From: Axinella damicornis
Taxonomy: Eukaryota; Porifera; Demospongiae; Axinellida; Axinellidae
Reading direction: 5' to 3'
Assembly (NCBI GenBank): GCA_963931865.1
Contig: OZ007513.1
Coordinates: forward strand, 8,498,155 to 8,562,154
Length of the DNA: 64,000 bases
Made by a program: the position numbers and the translations under genes. Below the pieces are notes generated by a model. The model saw only the letters and a list, made by a program, of their open reading frames with translations. It ran no database searches and had not been told where the DNA came from. Shown here piece by piece: positions 55,345-64,000 of this stretch (the first letter of the stretch is position 1; each line of letters starts with the position of its first letter).

Positions 55345-55484
55345 TTACAAGACACTTCCTGTAGAAGTAGGTCCTAGCTGCCTATTTTACCAGCATAATT
55401 ATGACATCACTAACTTGCCGGTTGATGGGGTCAAAACTATTTGCTGCGTATTATACCATGGGTGCTCATTCTTAGGTACCCACG

Positions 55485-55720
55485 TCTAATATCTCCACAG
55501 GAAGAAAACAACGACGACGTTCCTCGAATAGGAAGTGGGCTTCATTCCAAAGTATAGCCTTTTCTACTCCATAGGATCGAAAATGGCTGAGTTTCTGGAA
55601 GAAGAATTCAGTGCTTAATAAAGAGTAGCTGAGATGAGAGTCGAACCTGCACCTAACAGCAAATATGCAATATGTACCTATAAGTGAGCTATGCCTAACC
55701 ATAGACACTCGAGTCTAATT
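55485..55720 (-). repeat. tRNA-derived SINE, copy 2
   Basis: The inverse strand reads TAGCTCACTTATAGGTAC (A box) and GGTTCGACTCTCATC (B box), then a body shared with 50455-50700 (CCTCGAATAGGAAGTG inverse). Not a functional tRNA, as no acceptor stem pairs. Confidence 0.7.
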
Positions 55721-56274
55721 CAAGGCCAAGGTTCTCATAGGCCCCGTTTACACGAGACGTTTAACCGGGTCAGGATCCGGCCTCTGCAGGGGGTGAAACA
55801 GGTACGTGAATTCACCCTTGGCCAGTAGATATTAATTTCCTGGTGAATCAGTACAAAGTGACCTTTTTAAAACCCTGCTATGAATAGTTCACTCATACCA
55901 GTGAGTCTCTACAATGTTACGCACACACTCTTGATTACAGCTAAACCCAAGAAAAGGAAAAGGTTTAAATGGAGGCCATTATCGAGGAGGCCTTGGATGA
56001 CGCAGGTTGCGTATCTTGACTTCCAACCACGTACAGCGCTGCATATGCCTAGGAGTATAGCTGTGCCATGACTTGTGCTGAATATACTGGTCTTTCGAAG
56101 GAATTCGAAATGGCTACTGCAATAATTATTGCATGCGTAGCTTGCTTCCATGACATAATTATTGTATTCTATAATGTGACTGTTGTCTGAAGGGTATTAT
56201 AACAGTGTTGTAAAACACTGCACAGTTATAAGAGTTGTATTATAACACTGCACAGTTATAAGAGTGGTATATAA

Positions 56275-56622
56275 CAGCAGCAACATGTCTATACATATCA
56301 TTTCTTTACTGACAAGAACATCAATATTGCCAGTGTTATACTACCAGATCTTGCTCAGACATTGAGGGATCTTGCAGTACAAGAATGGTTACACAATTGG
56401 GAAGACTATCAAGGATATTTATCTCCGTATGGTGATAGTGACAAAGTTCCACTAGTGATCGACGAAGCACCAAAATTCCGTAACCGACGATATTTTCATG
56501 TTCCATTGGCTAACACATAGCTGTACTGTAACAAATATTTTGTCTATCATCACAGAACTAGCAAGGTTTACTGTTGCTGCAGGTCACTATGATGCAGTAA
56601 CAGTCAAAAAAACTAACGTCGA
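56275..56622 (+). pseudogene. OTU-family protease relic (middle and His block)
   Basis: The frame from about 56275 reads FFTDKNINIASVILPDLAQTLRDLAVQEW and then YQGYL, ending at a stop near 56517. The next block, in another frame, gives LARFTVAAGHYDAVTVKK, where GHYDAV is the OTU catalytic-His motif. The order matches the back half of OTU domains found in sponge and cnidarian multigene families. A stop and a frame change lie between the blocks, and the catalytic Cys block (DGNC) is not found upstream, so it is a relic. Confidence 0.55.
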
Positions 56623-56624
56623 GG

Positions 56625-58300
56625 GGTGTAAGGCTGGGATGGATGCTTTCATCATTAAATACCAACTGTTAGGGTGGCATCTTGCAGTATTTGCTAGTCC
56701 TGGAATGCCAGCATTTTTCAGAACATTTTTCTCTTTCATATTATAGCAACAGGGAGTGCATCACGACAAGCGTACAATGCAGGATTGGACAGCTGAACCT
56801 GTAGTGCTTCCACTATCCGTTTGCCACCCTGGCCATCCCCATTGTACGTTCATTTATGGAAAGCTTCAACGGCAAGTGTGTAAGTGTTCCTCAAACAAGG
56901 AAGCGATGCAGTATTCAATGAGGATGAATACAGAACAGTCTCCATTCGATAACGAGTGACCAGTTGAAAATCACACTCCATTCCATATGCACTCATGCCG
57001 GGTGTAAAGCTGGGATGGATGCTTTCATCATTAAATACCAACTGTTAGGGTGGCATCTTGCAGTATTTGCTAATCCTGGAATGCCATCATTTTTCAGAAC
57101 ATTTTTTCTCTTTCATATTATAGCAACAGGGAGTGTATCACGACAAGCGTACAATGCAGGATTGGACAGCTGAACCTGTAGTGCTTCCACTATCCGTTTG
57201 CCACCCTGGCCATCCCCATTGTACGTTCATTTATGGAAAGCTTCAACGGCAAGTGTGTAAGTGTTCCTCAAACAAGGAAGCGATGCAGTATTCAATGAGG
57301 ATGAATACAGAACAGTCTCCATTCGATAACGAGTGACCAGTTGAAAATCACACTCCATTCCATATGCACTCATGCCGGGTGTAAAGCTGGGATGGATGCT
57401 TTCATCATTAAATACCAACTGTTAGGGTGGCATCTTGCAGTATTTGCTAGTCCTGGAATGCCATCATTTTTCAGAACATCTTTTCTCTTTCATATTATAG
57501 CAACAGGGAGTGTATCACGACAAGCACACAACACAGGATTGGACAGCTGAACCTGTAGTGCTTCCACTATCCATATGCCACCCTGGCCAAGCCCATAGTA
57601 CGTTCATTTATGGAAAGCTTCAACGGCAAGTGTGTAAGTGTTCCTCAAACAAGGCAGTGATGCAGTATTCAATCATTTTTCAGAACATTTTTCTCTTTCA
57701 TATTATAGCAACAGGGAGTGTATCACGACAAGCGTACAATGCAGGATTGGACAGCTGAACCTGTAGTGCTTCCACTATCCGTTTGCCACCCTGGCCATCC
57801 CCATTGTACATTCGGTAATGGAAAGCTTCAACGGCAAGTGTGTAAGTGTTCCTCAAACAAGGCAGTGATGCAGTATTCAATCATTTTTCAGAACATTTTT
57901 CTCTTTCATATTATAGCAACAGGGAGTGTATCACGACAAGCGTACAATGCAGGATTGGACAGCTGAACCTGTAGTGCTTCCACTATCCGTTTGCCACCCT
58001 GGCCATCCCCATTGTACATTCGGTAATGGAAAGCTTCAACGGCAAGTGTGTAAGTGTTCCTCAAACAAGGCAGTGATGCAGTATTCAATCATTTTTCAGA
58101 ACATTTTTCTCTTTCATATTATAGCAACAGGGAGTGCATCACGACAAGCGTACAATGCAGGATTGGACAGCTGAACCTGTAGTGCTTCCACTATCCGTTT
58201 GCCACCCTGGCCATCCCCATAGTACGTTCATTTATGGAAAGCTTCAACGGCAAGTGTGTAAGTGTTCCTCAAACAAGGCAGTGATGCAGTATTCAATGAG
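56625..58300 (+). repeat. Tandem array: three 377-bp and three 208-bp units, each with one 133-bp exon-like segment
   Basis: Six nearly identical 133-bp segments start at 56747, 57124, 57501, 57709, 57917 and 58125 (spacing 377, 377, 208, 208, 208). Each is preceded by a good acceptor (TTTTTCTCTTTCATATTATAG) and followed by a consensus donor (GTAAGT). Each reads QQGVYHDKRTMQDWTAEPVV, then LSVCHPGHPHCTF, without a stop. The 208-bp units lack the TTTCATCATTAAATACCAACTG block of the longer units. No family recognised. Confidence 0.85.
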
Positions 58301-58435
58301 GATGAATACAGTTGACTGAACAGCCACCATTCGATACCGAGTGAGCAGTTGAAAATCGCACTCCACTCCATACGCACTAGTTCCGAGTCATGGATGGTGA
58401 CGCTGTCAGCAAGGAGTTGGTTGTGGCTCTCACAG

Positions 58436-58646
58436 TGTGTCGAGGCTGGGCCGCACTCCGAGTGGGGGGAATACTCCAAGGTCTGGGGGCAATGTTAGTA
58501 TCAGCAGAAAGTCCAGTCTCAGTGGTGCGTCTGCCTCAAGTTCATTGTCTGGACCTACCACACCAAGCTCTGTGTCAAGGCTGGGGACTAGTAGCAGTAG
58601 AATGTCCACTTCCAGTTTTCATGGTCAACAATGGAAGAAAAGATAA
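58436..58646 (+). CDS. Possible terminal exon, Ser-rich basic tail
   Basis: After an acceptor (GTTGTGGCTCTCACAG) one frame reads SRLGRTPSGGNTPRSGGNV, then SSRMSTSSFHGQQWKKR and stop. The Ser/Gly/Arg/Pro bias suggests a disordered, possibly microtubule-binding tail (SRLG.TPS repeats). The alternative frame, which is the one phase-compatible with the 133-bp units, stays open to 58779 but has a less protein-like composition. I cannot decide which, if either, is translated. Confidence 0.35.
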
Positions 58647-59250
58647 TTGTGACGACGATGGAGTGCCTTGTCCAGCAAGAATATACTACACATTTTGTCC
58701 TTATGGCTGTAACCTACCAGTAACACCTAATTTTAGAAAGTTCGCTCCCAACAGGCAATCCACAGACAGGTCTTACTAGAAATTTGGCTGACTTATTGAC
58801 TTTCCTGAAAAACTTAAATGAAGTTTTGCCTCCAATATTGTATTGAGTGGGCGTAGTCACAGAAATTGTGACTGCTTGGGACCGGAAGATATGGTCACGG
58901 AGATCATGTGACTATCCCAGCAGTGTGCCCAGCGAGAAATATTGTGGTACTAAGCCGCAAGTGCAATTTCTCAGTCCATTACTAGTACTAGTGTTGTGCC
59001 AGTTGCAATGTCTTCACTGCCAGAGTGAGATCTGCATTGTCTGTCCTGCATTGTCTGTCCTGGGCCATGAGTGAGATCTGCATTGTCTCAATGCTTTGCA
59101 CTCATGTGACACGTCCATCCATGATGGACTGCAAAGTTGTTGTGATGTCCCTGCTAAAGTTCCGGAAGGAGTATGTTTGTGGTCGTGTTTTCATGTAAAC
59201 AGTACGTAGACATCCCAAAGTTCAGGGATACAGTGGCGCTGAAGGTGAGT

Positions 59251-59481
59251 GTAGTATGTACAGTTGATTTCCGTTGCGTTTGAACATTGCGTATTGCATG
59301 ACGCGTGCGGCAAGGAACTTTCTGCGGGTGGGAGCTTCATGGAAACGACACGGCCTGGAATACGCAAAGGTCTGGAAGCCATGCAAGCACTTTGCGTCAG
59401 TGTCATACTTGCAGAACACAGTTTCCGTGATAATCCACGCAATACGCAGTGTTCAAACGCAACGGAAATCGACTGTACTAC
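59251..59481. mobile_element. MITE, about 231 bp, with TACAGT(T/C)GATTTCCGTTGCGTTTGAAC ends
   Basis: Left GTACAGTTGATTTCCGTTGCG and TTTGAACA; right TGTTCAAACGCAACGGAAAT and CGACTGTAC. Inverted arms of about 30 bases. Confidence 0.8.
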
Positions 59482-59546
59482 ATCCTAAACCTGTTGACAG
59501 TAGCTCACAGTAGCAATACTTTCTTGCAGTGTTTCTTCTGTACTAT

Positions 59547-59947
59547 CAGGAGCTTATGAGCGGCGAAGCCGCGAAGGAGCGTGCAACTCCGTTCCGTCCA
59601 AATCCTAATTACTTACGTATTTCCGTTTTGGTGACGAAGAGGAAGGCGTCTTCAAACAGTGAGGGGTCCCGGGATCTTCAAATCTACCGCAAAATCGCTT
59701 TCACTGTCACCCGTTCGCTTGGCCATTTCACTGCGGCTATGTCAAAGGCGCTCCACTGAGCGAGTGTCAAACTTCTCACATCGCTACCACAGAACACGTG
59801 GGATTTTATGTCGTCATTATGACGCTAGATTGAAGAACAGGTTTCCATATTTGGAAGTTCGCTAGCTAATAATTTGGATTTCGACGGCACTCGGGCGCAT
59901 GCGGTAGTTGCACGCTCCTTCGCGGCTTCGCCGCTCATAAGCTCCTG
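59547..59947. mobile_element. MITE, about 401 bp, with CAGGAGCTTATGAGCGGCGAAGCC ends
   Basis: Left CAGGAGCTTATGAGCGGCGA and AGCCGCGAAGGAGCGTGCAACT; right AGTTGCACGCTCCTTCGCGG and CTTCGCCGCTCATAAGCTCCTG. Near-perfect 42-base inverted arms; the core is unique sequence. Confidence 0.9.
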
Positions 59948-60097
59948 GTACTATATACCATCATTTGAGCAACAGACTATGAATTTTCACTCCTTGGAAG
60001 GTGTGCCTGATGCATAAATGCCAGTGAGGCTAACCCCCCGTGTGTGTGTACAGTAGCAGGTATCCTCAACCCCGCCCCCTAGGTTCTCTTCTAACAG

Positions 60098-61124
60098 TGG
60101 TACAAGTAACAAACCACCGCCACCACCGTTGGGTACCACGCCACTGCCACCACCGTCGGGTACTACACCACCGTCGGGTACCCCACCACCGTCACCACCG
60201 TCGAGACCGTGGTGGTCCTCTGACCACATAATCTTTGCCATTTGTATTGGTGGAAGTCTTGCAATTGCCTTTTTTACCTTCAGTACTAGTGTGTCTTGGG
60301 CAAAGTTGAAGTTTAATTTTTACATGAGTAGATCCACGGTTCACCCTGCCATCCTAGATGACGTACAACCATACATCGAAAGGGATGAGTTAGTGGGCAT
60401 ACATATGCTTCCCAGCTTCAGTGATTGGCGAACACATGTCGTAACTGGACCACGTGGGTCAGGAAAGTCAGTTGCAGTCCACACAGCATTCATTGGGCAT
60501 AAAAGGACGGTGATTGCATCATTCAAAAGTTCTGTTGAGAATTTTGCAAGGGATGTGCTTAGTAACGTAAATGTAAATGTGAAGTTCATACCAGGAACCT
60601 CTCCAGCATCTTGCGTTTTGGAAAGTGCACTAAGGCAGTTGTCTGAGCCTCCCACTATAATAGTTGAGGTGGACTCAACAGTTGAACCCCAAGCCCTTGA
60701 AGAACTACTGGTGTGGCTAAAGATTATGTGCCATGATCAACAGTTAGCACGGTTTGTTGTTGTATTGTCTGTATCACAGGTACTTAGTGGTGTTCGCATT
60801 ACTCCTGAGGAGCTAAGATGTAGGCTGCTTGCAGTGGGTGATCTCAATAACTACCAGGTTAAGGAGTATCTAACTAAATCATTCAAACATCTTTTGGACA
60901 AGGGAATTAGTGAGTCAGACGTGAGTGAGCTTGTCGAGAGAAATGCAGCAAAGGTAGGAAAGCGTCTTCTCCACCTACGTGAATTGCATTTGAAATTGAA
61001 AAGTTCCAAAACCATCAAAGATGCTGACAATATCATTGAGAAGTTTGCACTTCAGAGACTGGTCTTGTGTTACACTGGTATTCAAAGATACATAGCAGAT
61101 TATTCAGTAGACGCCAAAACGTGA
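60098..61124 (+). CDS. Membrane-anchored P-loop NTPase (STAND/AAA-like), function unknown
   Basis: The frame is open from an intron-like acceptor (TTCTCTTCTAACAG, 60097) to TGA at 61122-61124, about 341 codons. Order: a Pro/Thr/Ser/Gly-rich extracellular-type stalk with PPSGTxP repeats; one transmembrane helix (HIIFAICIGGSLAIAFFTF); a linker; Walker A GPRGSGKS (about 60447); Walker B IIVEVD (about 60660); a sensor-like FVVVLSVSQVLSG; and a helical lid with LSxVRxTxxE-type features. This resembles archaeal/STAND-type ATPase domains used as conformational switches. Topology suggests the NTPase is cytosolic. An ATG at 60324 would give a soluble form, but upstream exons with a signal peptide are more likely; I do not see them. 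No broken frames, so probably a live gene. Confidence 0.65.
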
Positions 61125-61377
61125 ATGAAGAGTGAGCAGTCACATAAAATTCCCATTTTGTTTATCGTGCAATGATTATTCTATGGATTTGTTACTTTCA
61201 TAACACCTCATGAACTCTACCATGCAATTATCAAAAAAAAAAAGATTAAACAAAAATGTAGTTGCTTACTGCTAACCACTCAACTCTCTGTGAAGTATCC
61301 CAGATAGCATGGTGTACATTTCATGCAAGAGCGTAACATAAATACGTAGCTAGCAATTGATATCATCTCAAGAACAG

Positions 61378-61575
61378 CATTGCTCGCTGGTCTGAGAACT
61401 ACCAGAGCTGTCCCCACTGCCGAAAACCACTTCAACTGCATCAGTGTCAGGCTTTCCCCTTTCATTGTCCATTGTTCGAACTGCTCAAAGATAGCCAAGA
61501 GAGGATCAACTCACAAGAAACTACAGGTGACAGCAGTTCCGATGATCAGGTGATCACTAGGCAGATGTGCAAGCG
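61378..61575 (+). CDS. Possible exon: second half of a RING finger
   Basis: Between an acceptor-like CAG (61377) and a GTAAGT donor (61576), one frame reads IARWSENYQSCPHCRKPLQLHQ, then a CPLFELLKDSQE helix and a Ser/Asp-rich end (DSSSSDDQ). W......CPxCRxPL is the C-terminal half of a RING-type E3 ligase finger. The first half (C-x2-C...C-x-H-x2-C) was not found in the 200 bases upstream, where the matching frame has stops, so this may be an orphan or part of a decayed gene. Confidence 0.4.
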
Positions 61576-61829
61576 GTAAGTTAGAGTTTGCTACCCTAAT
61601 CTTAACTGTTGACTAAACTGGAAGTAGCTGAGCGAGCGTATTAGTGTAGTATTCAGTGGTACAGTGAAACCTGCCTTAGCGGTCACCTGAATACAGAGGT
61701 TTTATGACTCCTTGCAAAGTTTCGACGCCTTCGACGCCGCTCCCTCTGACTCTTTACAATTTTTGGGAGGCTGATGGGAGGTCCCTTTGTGGATTCTTCT
61801 AGGCCTAACACTTTTATCAAGACAATAAG

Positions 61830-62003
61830 GCAACTGCTAAGTCTCTCCAAGAGAAGGTGCTAGATGGCCTCATGGAAAAGGACACACAGGAACATGAACT
61901 TGAAATCCGAGAGGTGCCTGGGAAGGGGCGAGCAGTTTTCACCCTGACACACATTCTCAAGGACAGCTTTGTCCTAGAATATAAGACTTACGCAGTAAAA
62001 TAG
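61830..62003 (+). CDS. Possible exon: start of a KMT5A-like SET domain
   Basis: The frame to TAG 62001-62003 reads ATAKSLQEKVLDGLMEKD, then LEIREVPGKGRAVFTL and DSFVLEY. This matches the opening of KMT5A/SETD8-type SET domains (E.PGKGRGVF.....KGxFVLEY). It ends in a stop right after the first strands, so the SAM-binding NHxxxP block is missing. Either the rest is spliced from elsewhere or this is a truncated copy; such KMT5A-like copies are numerous in transposon-rich invertebrates. Confidence 0.45.
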   Translation, partial: ATAKSLQEKVLDGLMEKDTQEHELEIREVPGKGRAVFTLTHILKDSFVLEYKTYAVK

Positions 62004-62489
62004 CTGTGAGTCAATCATCAGTTGAACATTGGTAATGGCACCGATATTAGAGTATCATTGGTATTGGCACTGATACTAGAGTATCATTGGTATTGGCACC
62101 GATATACGTAAAAACCAGTAGTGCACTGCAAATGTATATTAAATCGCTTATTGCACACTTTAGTGTGCATTATCTAGATAATGCACACTTTTCAAAGATC
62201 AAAGGCTGTCTCGGGTCAGTGAGTTGCACTAAGTAGTTTAGATACAAGTTTGCAGTGTAGTCGACCGTTAACTAGATGTTAACTAGATTTCCCTCTGTGC
62301 ACTAAGAAAGAACGTAATGCACTGCAAACTGGTATTTAAAATTTTATCTTATAGTTCATTGTACTCCTAGTTTACGGTAAGTCGTTGTACATGGATTGTA
62401 CTCTTTTGGTACTGTTACTTGTAAATTTTAATATTACTTACTACAAAATTTGATTTTGATATTACATACTAGCAGAATGTATAACATTG

Positions 62490-63116
62490 TGGGGCGAGCC
62501 TGAGCGAGTGCATGCATATATATGCAGCATCATTTCACTCATTCGAATGTAGCTAACTCAACCTCAGGCTGTAGAATTGCAGCAACTGTATGGACAGTAC
62601 ATGATGATCTTGTATAGCTACATGCGGCAAGAGCAGACAGTGAAAGAACTGTCTTATTTCGCTATGCAGTAGCTCCCATGACTGTAGCCATTGAAGAGCA
62701 GAGGTCTACGAGTCAGTGACTTCAAGCAACCGTGCAGCCGCGAGTCGCGATTGGTGAACTTGTAGCTAGCTTAGTCCTAGTAGCTAGCTATAGCTTGATC
62801 AGTCAGAGTCGCACTTTCGCAGTCTTTGTGGGCCGTGCAGTACCGCGCATCGCTGTATCCATTGAAGAGGTAGACTCGGTTGTAGCCATCCATGCAAGGA
62901 GTACACGGTTCATTCTCCGAACTAACTCGAGCGGCGATGTTGACAGTTGTCGAGCGAGCGAGCGAGCACGTGTAAATTATCATGACGCAAGTAACTTTCG
63001 GTTATTTGCAGAAGCGTTTATTTACGGCACGACGTACGCATATATATATACATACATACATACAGACACGGCTCACATTCAACACGTCTATGTGGGGCTC
63101 GCTCAGGCTCGCCCCA
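62490..63116. mobile_element. Foldback element with TGGGGCGAGCCTGAGCGAG ends, 627 bp
   Basis: TGGGGCGAGCCTGAGCGAG at 62490 pairs with CTCGCTCAGGCTCGCCCC at 63098-63116. An inner block GTAGCCATTGAAGAGCAGAGG / GTATCCATTGAAGAGGTAGA is a direct, not inverted, repeat. No recognised coding content. Confidence 0.7.
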
Positions 63117-63465
63117 ATAATTGTTCCTTAATTTCATCCAATATTCCTTCCGTAGGGGGCACTCATGCGATTTCCGAAAGGAATATCAAACTTTGGATTA
63201 ATAATCTGGGGACTATGGCTGGGGGGAAGTTAGTACAGAGCACCACGGGGCCTGTTGATGGATTTTTCCATAATATGTCACAAAGCCAGGCTGATGGCCT
63301 AGAGGGCACAATTTCTACCTATTCGCAGTGGGCGAATGAGTGCTCAGCAGCAAATGCGACATGTGGACACCTGTTTTGAATTGCCCACAGTGGGGTAGGG
63401 TCTCTAACAGTCACCCAAAAAGCCCAAAAAGTGCTTGGACCTTTTCTGTAATTATGTTTATTTCA

Positions 63466-63590
63466 TTATTGTGCCTGAGTGGGCAGTGTAACTTTAATTT
63501 TTGTGCCTGAGTGGGCAGTGTAACTTTAATGTACAAGTGCCTGAGTGGGCATTGTAACTTTAATAATTATTGTGCCTGAGTGGGCGAACG
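63466..63590 (+). repeat. Tandem repeat, 4 units (TGCCTGAGTGGGCAGTGTAACTTTAAT)
   Basis: Four units of 27-38 bases sharing TGCCTGAGTGGGC, the first three also sharing (A/C)GTGTAACTTTAAT; the last unit is partial. Confidence 0.85.
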
Positions 63591-63654
63591 AGGATAACCT
63601 CAGTGCATCAAGGGACATGCTATGTTAAAGAGAGTTGCTCAATGGCTCGGCTTG

Positions 63655-63662
63655 TATAAAAG
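63655..63662 (+). promoter_or_regulatory. TATA box of the gene at 63700
   Basis: TATAAAAG in the context CTTGTATAAAAGGGGGCTGGG, about 45 bases before the ATG at 63700; transcription would start near 63685. Confidence 0.6.
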
Positions 63663-63699
63663 GGGGCTGGGCACGAGAATAGCAAATTGTGTCAGCAAA

Positions 63700-64000
63700 A
63701 TGAAGACTGAGGGCGAGGAAAGTATATTGCTAGTGTTCTATAAATTGTTGGTTTGAAAATATTCTCTTTAATGCTTCTTCCACCAAAACCAAATCACATA
63801 GATTTTTCATATAACCACTTGACAGGTAGGTGCTACAGCAGATACTTGCCCACTCCTCATCTCTCCTCTACCCCAACATTGAATTCGAATTCTTCTGCCA
63901 AGGGACTTGCAAACCACGGTAATTTTCGTCCGTCGGCGCCGCGGCAGAACGACTTCTCAGTTCTGTACTTAAAGGAGGCTGCCGAGGTGAGGGCCAGGAA
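63700..64000 (+). CDS. 5' end of an unidentified gene (two exons), cut by the window end
   Basis: Exon 1 codes MKTEGEE plus one base (63700-63721) and ends at a GTATAT donor. Exon 2 starts after CACTTGACAG (63826) and continues in phase as a Ser/Thr/Pro/Asn-rich, probably disordered N-terminus (SRCYSRYLPTPHLSSTPT ... PSAPRQNDFSVLYLKEAAEV) to the last base. The TATA box and short 5' UTR support a real promoter. No domain is visible yet, so no function can be given. Confidence 0.45.

Noticed and set aside
62732..63379. 215-codon plus-strand ORF
   Set aside because: Overlaps the foldback element at 62490-63116; no recognised domain. The last 70 codons look somewhat protein-like but could not be assigned.

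Overview
The window is nuclear DNA of an invertebrate animal, most likely a sponge (Porifera). The evidence is intron-rich orthologues of metazoan genes with short exons and GT-AG introns, no operons or ribosome binding sites, and a very high load of small inverted-repeat transposons, tRNA-derived SINEs, microsatellites and long poly-C/poly-G tracts. The sponge assignment is an inference from gene families and repeat style; a cnidarian is the main alternative.

Layout. 1-8.3 kb: decayed repeats, an OTU-protease fragment, segmental duplicates, and a 620-bp foldback transposon carrying a RecQ-helicase fragment. 8.4-9.6 kb (+): a compact four-exon gene for a small chromodomain protein. 10.1-10.9 kb (-): a frameshifted copy of an uncharacterised metazoan multigene family. 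13.7-14.8 kb (-): reverse-transcriptase, PHD and HECT relics. 15.9-21.7 kb: an ISL2EU/Harbinger-like DNA transposon with long terminal inverted repeats, a THAP-DDE transposase (+) split by a 1.1-kb insertion, and a convergent SAP-SWIM-YqaJ gene (-) with a single-base frame break. 22.1-32.1 kb (+): seven phase-matched exons of an ornithine-decarboxylase-like gene whose product lacks the family's catalytic cysteine and a PLP-phosphate arginine. One intron holds an 18-copy array of 19-bp units, 13 of them perfect CArG boxes. 33.0-52.4 kb (-): 22 phase-matched exons of the AP-3 complex delta subunit (end of trunk, hinge, ear, stop), convergent with the ODC-like gene; its first roughly 430 codons are not visible. 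53.6-55.3 kb: a decayed piggyBac element with TTAA target duplications. 56.3-58.6 kb (+): an OTU relic followed by six tandem copies of a 133-bp exon-like unit. 60.1-62.0 kb (+): a membrane-anchored P-loop NTPase, a half-RING exon and a SET-domain exon. 63.65-64.0 kb (+): a TATA-box promoter and the first two exons of a gene that runs off the window.

How the parts fit. The cellular genes with clear roles are AP3D1 (endosome to lysosome-related organelle sorting) and the ODC-like gene (polyamine pathway, probably regulatory rather than catalytic). Most other DNA is transposon-derived. At least 20 copies of one foldback family (ends TAGCCTCGTTCCCAG) sit between genes and inside introns of the chromodomain, ODC-like and AP3D1 genes. 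Several mobile elements carry pieces of host-type genes: RecQ, a HIRAN-like domain, a spectrin-like exon and an ATG-plus-splice-donor first exon. All exon calls come from reading frames, splice-site phase and remembered family motifs; no database search was run.
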